NCBI GenBank assembly: GCA_038030265.1
Contig: CM075943.1
Location: 2,666,001 to 2,730,000 of the forward strand
DNA length: 64,000 bases
Direction of reading: 5' to 3'
Source of the DNA: Corythucha ciliata
Lineage: Eukaryota > Arthropoda > Insecta > Hemiptera > Tingidae
Every line of letters begins with the position of its first letter. The stretch's first letter is position 1. Both the position numbers and the translations under genes were made by a program. Shown here piece after piece: positions 55,021 to 64,000 of the stretch. The notes under the pieces are model-generated. The model ran no database searches. It saw nothing but the letters and a program-made list of their open reading frames with translations, and was not told where the DNA came from.

Positions 55021-55704
55021 TTTACGAACAAAACAAAAGTTGAGGGTTGGCCGGAGGAGTGACGGTGTGTCAAATGCTTAAAGAACGAAGAATTCGGAAG
55101 TTCCCGTCACAAAAAATTTTATTTTAGAAAAACGAATCACTCGAGAACCATACGTATGGTTGCAGCCATCGTGCTAAAAAAAAATCACAGAGAGCACTAT
55201 CAATCGCGTGCAAACATCCTCAGCATTTCTCAATGATTTTACACTGTACTTATTAAACACGGAATCGACAATAACTGAAATGCTGACGAAGATCTTGCTG
55301 TTTCCCTCCTCGTCATCAATAGAGATTTGCAATGATTCCTGCCCCAACAATGGAAAGGAGATGAAATAAAACCCTATATATATCGTTGGATTTATTCACC
55401 TTAGAAGGCATATCTACCTCATTAAATATGCTCATCTCTACTGAAGAACGCCAGTGCTTTCTGTGTAAACAGAAGCGTGTTAAGACCACTACCCTGAACC
55501 AAACTTGGTTTTTATAGAGCCACTAAACTTAACGGTGAGAAATTTAGCGTTTAATGTAGGTAGTTTTAAATTCCATTCCAAAAACTAGGGACAGGGAAAT
55601 TAGGGTGCTATAGGTTATGTAGGTGCCCAAAAAGAAGCACTAGGTAATTTTATTGCATATACTCACCGTCAAAATTATAAATGGGTGGAGTACAATGACT
55701 TAAA
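55021..55704. other. No gene recognised
   Basis: AT-rich sequence without supported features. Confidence 0.5.
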
Positions 55705-56049
55705 GGATAAAGAAGCTGATGTGAGCCAACACAAACAAATTTCGGTTCAATTGTTACTGTATACCGTTTGACGATCAAGACTGATAAAGTATAGTAAAGT
55801 TGAACATTATTGTTACCACACTTTGAAGTTCTTATGAAGATCATTCAAGTGAAGCATCATAGTAATCACGACTCATATTTTTATACAAACTTATTGCATT
55901 TTACGCATATGTCGCATGACGTTGCCCATTTGACTTGAGCGATAAATAAGCTGATGTGAGCCATCACAAAAAAATGTCCGTTCAATTGTTAATTTTTTAC
56001 CGTTTATTGTTCAAGACTGAAAAAGTCAAATAAAGTTTATTACCACAGG
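55705..56049 (+). repeat. Direct duplication, two ~115-bp copies
   Basis: AAGCTGATGTGAGCCA...TTCAATTGTTA...ACCGTTT...TTATTACCACA is present at 55705-55821 and, diverged, at 55941-56049. Confidence 0.75.
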
Positions 56050-56089
56050 GGGGGGGTTATTACCACAGGGGCTCTCCGGGTCGACGATC

Positions 56090-56312
56090 TACTTAATTTC
56101 TGTGGTGCCCGTTGCTGCACTTCGGGTGCCTTCAATTCCATTCGTCAAATCTCCGAAAATTACAACTTGGGGGGCTACCCCCCTCACTACAAGAAAAATC
56201 GATTTTTCCGGGCTTTCCGGGTCAATGGTCGATTCATTTGCGGTGTTGCCCGTTGGTGCACTTCGGGTGCCTTCATTTCCATTCGTCAAATCAGAAAAGT
56301 TAGTCACTTTTA
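56090..56312 (+). repeat. ~145-bp satellite, left part
   Basis: CTTCGGGTGCCTTCAATTCC at about 56118 and a variant at 56260 mark two units. The array resumes at 57842. Confidence 0.85.
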
Positions 56313-56314
56313 TA

Positions 56315-57839
56315 CAGGGTGGTCGGTTTTGAGATGCAAAAAAAAAATTGGGTAATAGTACACCGAAAATGGGATAAAAAAGTCTTATTCGGATAGTGGC
56401 CTATCTCTTTTTGTTTTCGAGTAATAATTTTTTTAGTGATTTTTAGGCGCAACTGTATTTTTCGCCGAAAAACTGTTATTTCTCAGCTTCTACTTCACGT
56501 TTTTCCAAAAGTGATGGCAGTTTCGTAATCTACAGAAAATTTTCTACGGGATGAATGCAAAATCAATATTCTAAATTGTCATAAACGCCTGAAAACGTTA
56601 CGTTTTCGTTGCGTTAATGCAAAAAAACCAAGAATTTGACTTCACAAAACAATTTACTGTGTCACCAAAAATGTCTTTACACGTTGTCAAACGACATAAA
56701 AACTTCTCCGTTTTCCCAGCTTTCCAACGGTGTACTCGAAAGTGGAATTATCTCCCTCCTTCGACGAGAAAATTCGAAAAGAAGCGAAAAAGTCATACAT
56801 TTTGGGCTAAAAATGTGAATAATAAGAGGTGCAAAAAGTCATTTGTTTGGCTCTCTTTCTTGAGAAATCCAAGCTCTGGCACTATAAAAATTAGAATGTA
56901 TTGCATTTGAAGAATAAACAACAAACAAACAAATTAATAAAATTGACGAAGAGGTGGGCGAATTTAGTGCGTCTGCTGGTTTTTTATGGGTCGGAGAGAC
57001 CGATTAATAGGCCCACATTTCTTTGAAGGAACGGGGCAAGGCTACCTGCATTTCCTGCAAGTCGAATTGCCACGTCTTCTTGACGGAATGGACCCAGAGC
57101 TGAGGGAACAAATTATTTTCCAGCAAGACGGTGATTTCGGTCTCCGACGATCCCAGCCCAGACCCCATAAAAATCCAACAGACGCCCTAAATTCGCACAC
57201 CTCTTCGTCCATTTTATTAATTTGTTTGTTTGTTGTTTATTCTTCAAATGCAATAAATTTTAATTTTTATAGTGCCAGAGCTTGGATTTCTCAAGAAAGA
57301 GAGCCAAACAATTGAATTTTCGCACCTGTTATTATTGACATTTTTAGCCCAAAATGTATGACTTTTTCGCTTCTTTTCGAATTTTCTCGTCGAAGGAGGG
57401 AGATAATTCCACTTTCGAGTACACCGTTGGAAAGCTGGGAAAACGGAGAAGTTTTTATGTCGTTTGACAACGTGTGAAGACATTTTTGGTGACACAGTAA
57501 ATTGTTTTGTGATGTCAAATTCTTGGTTTTTTTGCATTAACGCAACGAAAACGTTACGTTTTTAGGCGTTTATGACAATTTAGAATATTGATTTTGCGTT
57601 CATCCCGTAGAGAATTTTCCGTAGATTACAAAACTGCCATCACTTTTGGAAAAACGTGAAGTAGAAGCTGAGAAATAACAGTTTTTCGGCGAAAAATACA
57701 GTTGCGCCTAAAAATCACTAAAAAAATCATTACTCGAAAGCAAAAAGAGATAGGCCACTATCCGAATAGGACTTTTTTATCCCATTTTTGGTGTACTATT
57801 ACCCAATTTTTTTTTTGCATCTCAAAACCGACCACCCTG
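56315..57839. mobile_element. 1.5-kb palindromic mariner derivative
   Basis: The terminus CAGGGTGGTCGGTTTTGAGA is inverted at the other end, and TA lies on both sides (56313-56314 and 57840-57841). The arms, about 56315-56995 and 57150-57839, are nearly perfect inverted copies, leaving a centre of about 150 bp. The centre encodes a short mariner-like transposase scrap on + (IGPHFFEGTGQGYLHFLQVE, then QIIFQQDG), so this is an internally deleted copy. Confidence 0.85.
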
Positions 57840-57841
57840 TA

Positions 57842-58595
57842 TATACCCCTCCTCTTGTTCAGGAAACCCGATTTTTCCGGGTTTTGGTGGTCGGTGATCA
57901 AATTAATTTTTGTGGTGCCTGTGGGTGTACTTCGGGTGCCTTCAATTCCAATCGTCCAATCACCGAAAATCAAATCTTGGTGGGGGGGGGGGTTACCCCT
58001 CCACACTTTAAAAATGGGAAAATCGATTTTTCCGGGCTTTCCGGGTCAATGGTCGATTTATTTGCGGTGGTGCCCGTTGGTGCACTTCGGGTGCCTTCAT
58101 TTCCATTCGTCAAATCAGAAAAGTTAGTCACTTTTATATATACCCCCTCCTCTTGTTCAGGAAACCCGATTTTTCCGGGTTTTGGTGGTCGGTGATCAAA
58201 TTAATTTTTGTGGTGCCTCTTGGTTGCTCTTCGGGTGCCTTCAATTCCAATCGTCAAATCAGCGAAAACCAAATCTTGGAGGGCTACCCCCCCTCACTTT
58301 AAAAATGGAAAAATCGATTTTTCCGGGTTTTCCGGGTCGATGATCTGCTTTGTTTTGGTGGTGCTCGTTGGTACACTTCTGGTGCCGTCAATTCCATTCG
58401 TCAAATCACCGAAAATCACATCTTGGGGGGCTACCCCCCTTACTTCAAAACAGAAAAATTCGATTTTTCCGGGTCGATGATCTGGTTTGTTTTGCTCGTT
58501 TGGTTTGGTGGTGCTCGTTGGTGCACTTCTGGTGCCTTCGGTTAAATCAGTGAAAATCACTACTTGGGGGGCTACCCCCCTTCAGTTTTGTCTGT
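57842..58595 (+). repeat. ~145-bp satellite, right part
   Basis: Units are marked by CTTC(G/T)GGTGCCTTCA at about 57929, 58086, 58227, 58378 and 58526, at spacings of 141-157 bp. Each holds CGATTTTTCCGGG and TTGGGGGGCTACCCCCC-like segments. The array runs straight into the gap. Confidence 0.9.
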
Positions 58596-59095
58596 NNNNN
58601 NNNNNNNNNNNNNNNNNNNNNNNNNNNNNNNNNNNNNNNNNNNNNNNNNNNNNNNNNNNNNNNNNNNNNNNNNNNNNNNNNNNNNNNNNNNNNNNNNNNN
58701 NNNNNNNNNNNNNNNNNNNNNNNNNNNNNNNNNNNNNNNNNNNNNNNNNNNNNNNNNNNNNNNNNNNNNNNNNNNNNNNNNNNNNNNNNNNNNNNNNNNN
58801 NNNNNNNNNNNNNNNNNNNNNNNNNNNNNNNNNNNNNNNNNNNNNNNNNNNNNNNNNNNNNNNNNNNNNNNNNNNNNNNNNNNNNNNNNNNNNNNNNNNN
58901 NNNNNNNNNNNNNNNNNNNNNNNNNNNNNNNNNNNNNNNNNNNNNNNNNNNNNNNNNNNNNNNNNNNNNNNNNNNNNNNNNNNNNNNNNNNNNNNNNNNN
59001 NNNNNNNNNNNNNNNNNNNNNNNNNNNNNNNNNNNNNNNNNNNNNNNNNNNNNNNNNNNNNNNNNNNNNNNNNNNNNNNNNNNNNNNNNNNNNNN
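58596..59095. other. Assembly gap, 500 N
   Basis: A default-length gap inside or at the edge of the satellite array. ORFs crossing it are artefacts. Confidence 0.98.
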
Positions 59096-59180
59096 AAGGG
59101 TGTTTACGTTCAAGGTGAAACACTAAAATTAAAAAAAAAGCGCTCCAAACAATGACAAAAGCAATTTTAAATTCTGATAG

Positions 59181-59834
59181 ATTTGACGTGGCACTCTGTT
59201 GGTTGCGTCAATGACTGTGAATCACTTATGAACAAAGGATGGGCCAATAGATCCGTCGGCGCGACGCTTATGAACGCGGACTCGTCCAGAAGCCACTCCA
59301 TATTTAGCATTTCAGTGGAAATGATGTCTACGGACCAAGATTGCGAAGGGTCGATTCGACGCGGTAAACTCAGTTTAGTCGATTTGGCAGGAAGTGAACG
59401 CCAGGCGAAAACTGGTACTGCTACAGATCACGCAATAATTCCAATACTTTATTTAACGTTTTCTCTTTCTCTCTCTCTCTTTCCTATAAATAAGGCGCCA
59501 TCGGAGACCGATTGAAAGAAGCGAGTAAAATTAATTTGTCGTTGTCAGCCCTGGGAAACGTTATATCAGCCCTTGTGGATGGTAAAGCCAAGCACATCCC
59601 CTACAGAGATTCAAAGCTTACAAGATTGCTTCAGGTAAGCAATTTCAATTTGAAACAGCAAAGTGCTAAAAAATTGTAAAATAACAACTTTTTTAAAAGG
59701 ACTCTCTCGGTGGAAACACAAAAACACTAATGCTGGCCTGTTTATCACCCGCGGACAATAATTACGACGAAACCCTGTCCACGCTTCGCTATGCCAATCG
59801 AGCGACTCGCCCCTCCCCCGAACAACAGCACTGA
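59181..59834 (+). CDS. Kinesin-2 (KIF17/OSM-3-like) motor, C-terminal half
   Basis: Three exons join in phase: 59181-59414 (donor G|GTACTG), 59495-59634 (donor CAG|GTAAGC) and 59700-59834. They encode the second half of a kinesin motor domain: [17 protein letters not shown] (switch I), [16 protein letters not shown] (switch II), [32 protein letters not shown] and [17 protein letters not shown]. NRSVGxTLMN and the [11 protein letters not shown] segment are closest, from memory of the family, to KIF17/OSM-3. The N-terminal half with the P-loop is not in the window before the gap. After YANRA the frame reads only TRPSPEQQH and stops, whereas the family continues into the neck and stalk. This is a partial or truncated duplicate, or a gene whose later exons I cannot see. 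Confidence 0.85.
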
Positions 59835-60875
59835 ACTGTTGAATAATTCAAAGTCGCTGATTCTATCTCAATAATAATTGTAAAATAAAAGCGGCAATCT
59901 AATAGAAATAAATAATTTAAATACTCAATAGCAAAAAAAAAAACTTTATCGAGATTTAGACAATTAAATCGCCCAATATTCGAGAATCGCTCATTGCGCC
60001 ATTAGTATTACTGGTGTGTTTTCCAACTGCACACGCACCAGAAAAAGAAAAAAAAAAGGGTTCGATCATGGAATTTCTCGCTCGCATGGACAAGAACATC
60101 GAAGCGACCTCTGTGGTTGGCTTGATTCAACATTGGTGTATAGGGCGCTGCAATCTATACGAATAAAAGCTATAGGGGGCGTCGCAATGTTCTCATTAGA
60201 AGGCTCACTTTGCGCCCTTATCCCCTGTTTTGACTGTGCTCACTTTACGTTCAGTTACGATGAGTGCACCTGAAGATTTTAATAGGCGCGCCGTCATTCA
60301 ATTCTCAACTCTTTTGTATTTTTTTTTTTTTTTTTTTGATTTTTTTCCTGAAGCAGTAACAAAGAACGTGATTCCTGAGGGCCCAGGTATGAAGACACGA
60401 CCATAAAAGTCTTGCGTGCTTGGTAATTGAAATTATAATTTCAATGTTACGGTGTAGGTACCGGATTCTTATTTTACAGGCCTTTGGGGCGTCATTCAAA
60501 CATCCGGTTCGGCAGTGTATTCAACGTTCTCTACCCGAACTACACCATACATACAAAACTACATTTTCCGATGCTAAAATTCAGTAAATGGCGTTTCGTT
60601 CGCCGGCTGAACTTGAGAAAACACACCAATTTACGGTTTCGCGATACCACGTTCAGGGGGGCCTGTTCTGTAAAACAACACTTGATAGCAACAGTCAATT
60701 GTGGTGACGTCACCTTGAGATGTTCTGTAAGAAAACAACACTACTTGAAATGTCATGAGCAGTTGCTCTCCCCTAGAATAAAAAGCGCAGATTTCGTGGG
60801 ACAGCTGCCCACCCCTAAATTGCATCAAAAAGTTACAATTTTAATGATTGAAATCCAGCATAAAACTGTCGCTGC
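59835..60875. other. No gene recognised
   Basis: Non-coding DNA with a T run near 60319-60338. Frames such as 60484-60897 have no recognisable content. Confidence 0.5.
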
Positions 60876-61346
60876 TTTTTTTTTTTTTTTTAAATAATGA
60901 TAACTTTATTTGTACTGTGTACATTTCAGTTTTGCTAACAATATTATTAGTAGAACATGCAATTCTAATTCACAAGTAACGTGTGAAGAGGTATGTATCC
61001 ACTGATACGCCTCTTATTAATAGGAACAAGTGCTGATATACTTCACAAAAGAAAGGAGTGAATGATAATAATGTTCAACAATAAATATAAATAATGGGGC
61101 AGTTATAACAGTTAGTTTATCACAGGCTTAATGTCACAAATCACAGAAGTTTCAGCTGATTATGTCAACTGTTCGTTTTCTTTTGAGTCTTCTTTGGTCT
61201 CGAGCTGGTGGTTGGTTTTCCAATAATTGCTGGAGTTCCGTATTGTGGTGGGATTGGAGTGAGTCAAAGTATCGACGACTGGTTTCCTTGAGTACCTGGA
61301 CTACCAGTGGTATATCCATGTAAGATTTGTGTACTTTGTACCCCAT
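60876..61346 (-). mobile_element. Jockey-like non-LTR retrotransposon, 3' end
   Basis: On the minus strand a 64-codon frame (61346-61152) has YMDIPLVVQVLKETSRRYF, then FDSLQSHHNTELQQLLEN and RRLKRKRTVDIIS at the end. This is the conserved extreme C-terminus of jockey/CR1-like reverse transcriptases. A ~250-bp 3' UTR follows, with AAATAAAG shortly before a 16-base A tail (plus-strand T run 60876-60891). It is a strongly 5'-truncated insertion. Confidence 0.7.
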
Positions 61347-61693
61347 CTTAATAAATACGATTAAACCTTTAAGACGAGTTTAGTTCTAGTTGACCCACAG
61401 AAGTGTCAACGTCGTTTATTAATTACGCTTAGAAGAAGTGACATTCGTTTTAGATTTAGGTAAGTTTTTCACACGCTGTACTTATAGGAAATTAATATTA
61501 CTTTCAATTTTTGTAATCTTGTTTTTATTTTTGTAATTATAGTATTTAACTACATCTGACGAATAAAGATTTGATTAAGTGTGTTAATATTAAATTGACA
61601 CATGATCGGTGGGGGGTTGTTGTTGGTTTTGATTTAAAATAAAAGAAAAGTAAAATTTCGTTAAACGTCTCCGGCATTTCTTGATAATAAAAC
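61347..61693 (+). other. Leader region of the gypsy element; LTR not delimited
   Basis: AT-rich, with an AATAAA near 61350 and an intron-like pair (TTTAG|GTAAGT at about 61459, TTATAG at about 61543). No primer-binding site or LTR end was recognised, and the 3' LTR lies outside the window. Confidence 0.3.
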
Positions 61694-64000
61694 ATGATGC
61701 CAGGTGAAAATGGCGGAAACCTACTAGAGCCGAGCAGAGGCTTGCCTCCAACCTCGGCTGTGCATGACATTTCTACGTATCGACCAAATGCTGCTTCGCT
61801 CCCGGGTAATATCGACGTCAGTAATCCGAATTGGGAGAAATGGTCTACGAGATGGCAACGATACAGGATCGCAACATTCCTAAATGTTATGCCCGAAAGT
61901 TACCAAGTAAATCAACTTCTGCTGGCCCTTGGTGAAGACTCAGAAGAATTGTACTTGCGTTTCGATTTAAACGACGAAGAAAAAGACAATTACGCGATCG
62001 TTTTGGAAAAGTTCGCTCGTCACTTCGCGGGGAAAACAAATCTCGTTTTCGAAAGAACAAAATTTTTTGCTCGTAAACAACAAGCAGGGGAACCGGTGGA
62101 ACACTTCATCAATGAATTGCATGCTATCGCTCGGAATTGCAATTTTGAAAACCTGACGAAGGATGACTTAATTTTACACAAGATTCTACAGGGAATGTCA
62201 GACGTACGTTTGTCCGAACTTCTACAGACTGAGATTACTCATTCTACGCTACCTCTACGAGTCATGGAAGAAAGAATAAAACAGGCAGAAAAAAATCGAG
62301 AACAACAAGCTGTAATTCATTCTGAAGATCCAGGTCAGGAAATCAATTCCTTGAGAACAAAATCATCTGCAAGACAAGGCCTTGCTCAGAAGTGTGGTAA
62401 GTGTGGCAATACTTATCATAGTGGTAAAGAATGCCCGGCGACAAAAGCTCGGTGTTTTAAGTGCAATTTGATTGGTCATTTCTCCTCAGTTTGTCGAACA
62501 AAAAAAGTAAACCACGTTTCTGACAATCAAACTGACGATTTTCGCGAAAAATCACATTATAATCTGGGGCTGATTGAAATAAGTTCCATCAAAACAAATA
62601 GAAATCAGAACTGGGAGGTAGACTTGACTATTGGTTCCAAAATCCTGAAGTTTCGAATTGACACGGGAGCGGATGTGTCAATTATTTCCGAAAATGATTT
62701 CAATAACTTGTTCCGGCGAAATTATAGCCTGGAAAAGGTAAATTCTACTTTCCTTGGCCCCGGGAAAAATGTACTAAACATAGCGGGAAAATTCGCTGTA
62801 GATATAGCTCTCAAAAAGAAAAAAATTAGAGACTACATTTATGTGTTGAGAGGTTGTCAACAACCATTACTAGGTCGTCCTGCGATTGAAAAGCTTGGTA
62901 TTTTAGGGCGAATCGACTCTGTTGCGAGAAATACACCCAGTGAATATTATAAATCGCTGTTTCCTCAACTTTTTAGTGGGATCGGTGTGATGAATTACTC
63001 TTATTCAATTAAATTGAAAGAGGGCTGCAAACCCTATGCTATTAGTGCTCCTCGTAGGCTCCCAATTCAGCTAAGGAGCCAAACAGAAAAAGAGCTTAAA
63101 AGAATGGAAGAAAACGGGATTATTGCTCCAATCGAAGAACCTACTGACTGGGTAGCTGGAATGGTCGTGGTCCCAAAACCAGGTGGTGACGAGGTCCGGA
63201 TATGTGTTGATTATTCGTACTTAAATCAAGCAATAAAAAGAGAGCGCGTGATTCTCCCTGGAGTAAATGACATTTTGCATCAACTCTCTGGTGCAAAGAT
63301 ATTTTCAAAAATAGACTGTCGAAGTGGTTATTTTCAGATCAAACTAGACGAACATTCTTCCAAGCTAACATCTTTTTTAACTCCATACGGGCGTTTTGTT
63401 TTCAAGAGATTGCCGATGGGAATCTCTAGCGCACCAGAATTTTATCACAGGACCATGACCAGTATTCTCAAGGGAATCCCAGGTGTTCTAACCCTCTTAG
63501 ATGATACATTAATATTTGGAACAAATAAAGAAGAACACGATGAAAGATTACACAAGGTATTGACCAGACTAGCTGAAGAAGGGGTCACATTAAACGAGGG
63601 AAAATGTGTATTTGCAGTCAATAAGGTCAAGTTCTTGGGCCACATAGTTTCGGAAAATGGAATTAAACCAGATACCGAGAAACTGGAAGCTATTAAGACC
63701 CTTCCTCGCCCTACAGATTTGTCCGCTCTGAGACGTTTTTTTGGCATGCTTAATTACCACGCAAAATTTTTCCCAAGACTCAGTAACGAAACCGAACCCT
63801 TGAGAGACCTCTTAAAGAAAGGCAGGTACTGGATTTGGGATAAGTGCCATGACGAAGCCTTCAATCGTATAAAAAACATGCTGTGTTCAGCGCCCCTACT
63901 AGCATTTTACAATCCAAACTTGCCTATCAGAGTGTCTGCTGATGCCAGTTTAATGGGGTTAGGGGCGGTTTTGGAACAAAAGGCGGGAAACTGTTGGAAA
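61694..64000 (+). CDS. Ty3/gypsy Gag-Pol, open, runs off window
   Basis: A continuous 769-codon frame starts at ATG 61694 (a second ATG follows at once). The capsid-like region contains WEKWSTRWQRYRIATFLN and FARHFAGKTNLVFERTKFF. Two CCHC knuckles follow near residue 235 (CGKCGNTYHSGKEC, CFKCNLIGHFSSVC), then a protease with FRIDTGADVSII near residue 322. The reverse transcriptase runs from about residue 470, with DWVAGMVVVPKPGG, ICVDYSYLNQAI, SKIDCRSGYFQI, FKRLPMGISSAPEF, LLDDTLIFG and VKFLGHIVSENGIKP. RNase H begins at PIRVSADASLMGLGAVLEQ. Gag and Pol are in a single frame. The active-site box reads LLDD where the family has Y-x-DD. No stop or shift is seen, so the copy is young. Confidence 0.92.
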   Translation, partial: MMPGENGGNLLEPSRGLPPTSAVHDISTYRPNAASLPGNIDVSNPNWEKWSTRWQRYRIATFLNVMPESYQVNQLLLALGEDSEELYLRFDLNDEEKDNYAIVLEKFARHFAGKTNLVFERTKFFARKQQAGEPVEHFINELHAIARNCNFENLTKDDLILHKILQGMSDVRLSELLQTEITHSTLPLRVMEERIKQAEKNREQQAVIHSEDPGQEINSLRTKSSARQGLAQKCGKCGNTYHSGKECPATKARCFKCNLIGHFSSVCRTKKVNHVSDNQTDDFREKSHYNLGLIEISSIKTNRNQNWEVDLTIGSKILKFRIDTGADVSIISENDFNNLFRRNYSLEKVNSTFLGPGKNVLNIAGKFAVDIALKKKKIRDYIYVLRGCQQPLLGRPAIEKLGILGRIDSVARNTPSEYYKSLFPQLFSGIGVMNYSYSIKLKEGCKPYAISAPRRLPIQLRSQTEKELKRMEENGIIAPIEEPTDWVAGMVVVPKPGGDEVRICVDYSYLNQAIKRERVILPGVNDILHQLSGAKIFSKIDCRSGYFQIKLDEHSSKLTSFLTPYGRFVFKRLPMGISSAPEFYHRTMTSILKGIPGVLTLLDDTLIFGTNKEEHDERLHKVLTRLAEEGVTLNEGKCVFAVNKVKFLGHIVSENGIKPDTEKLEAIKTLPRPTDLSALRRFFGMLNYHAKFFPRLSNETEPLRDLLKKGRYWIWDKCHDEAFNRIKNMLCSAPLLAFYNPNLPIRVSADASLMGLGAVLEQKAGNCWK

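Noticed and set aside
56617..57537. 97-residue ORFs at 56617-56910 and 57244-57537
   Set aside because: They are the same sequence read from the two palindrome arms. The arms are TIR, and the frames look incidental.

Overview
This is a transposon-dense stretch of an animal nuclear genome, most likely an arthropod. It has split genes with GT-AG introns, Pol II-style UTRs, and no bacterial gene organisation. The element families (FLYWCH-MULE, YqaJ/SWIM proteins, BEL/Pao, CGGBP1-like hAT, PIF/Harbinger with a Myb/MADF helper, pogo, piggyBac, DD41D mariner, Penelope, jockey-like and Ty3/gypsy) are those common in insects. I cannot name the species. The only host-type gene I recognise is a kinesin-2 (KIF17/OSM-3-like) motor fragment at 59.2-59.8 kb. 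Two runs of exactly 500 N (17064-17563 and 58596-59095) are scaffold gaps.

Layout. 0-5.4 kb: a decayed MULE C-terminus, a small TTA-flanked MITE, and a broken SWIM/YqaJ gene. 5.4-33.0 kb: one composite locus is present twice, as copy A (5413-17063) and copy B (17564-32988). Copy A ends at the first gap and copy B begins at it. Each copy holds, in order, a deleted BEL/Pao element with its 3' LTR, a hAT transposase, an element whose TIRs carry repeated TAGCGCAC, an inverted repeat enclosing an Env-like fragment with a short gypsy LTR, and a PIF/Harbinger element. Copy B alone carries a 3.44-kb DNA transposon with a 778-codon ORF and a 0.7-kb Penelope-like insertion. I read this as an unmerged overlap between two contigs carrying different haplotypes, not as a true duplication.

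33.5-43 kb: a second Harbinger element (helper on +, broken transposase on -), two broken pogo elements, and a tRNA-like sequence with a Pol III terminator. 42.9-48.9 kb: a piggyBac element interrupted by a long-TIR DD41D mariner. 49-50.8 kb: a decayed ~130-bp satellite. 51.3-55 kb: a second long-TIR mariner-like element that encloses an intact MULE. 56-58.6 kb: a ~145-bp satellite split by a 1.5-kb palindromic mariner derivative and running into the second gap. 59.2-64 kb: the kinesin fragment, a jockey-like 3' end, and the start of an open gypsy gag-pol that runs off the window.

The best candidates for under-described biology are the 778-codon transposon with its repeated subterminal motif, the Harbinger element whose two genes occupy each other's introns, and the MULE whose ends carry clustered GCGCCAAA motifs matching the E2F consensus. 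Most other coding regions are visibly broken by stops or frameshifts.
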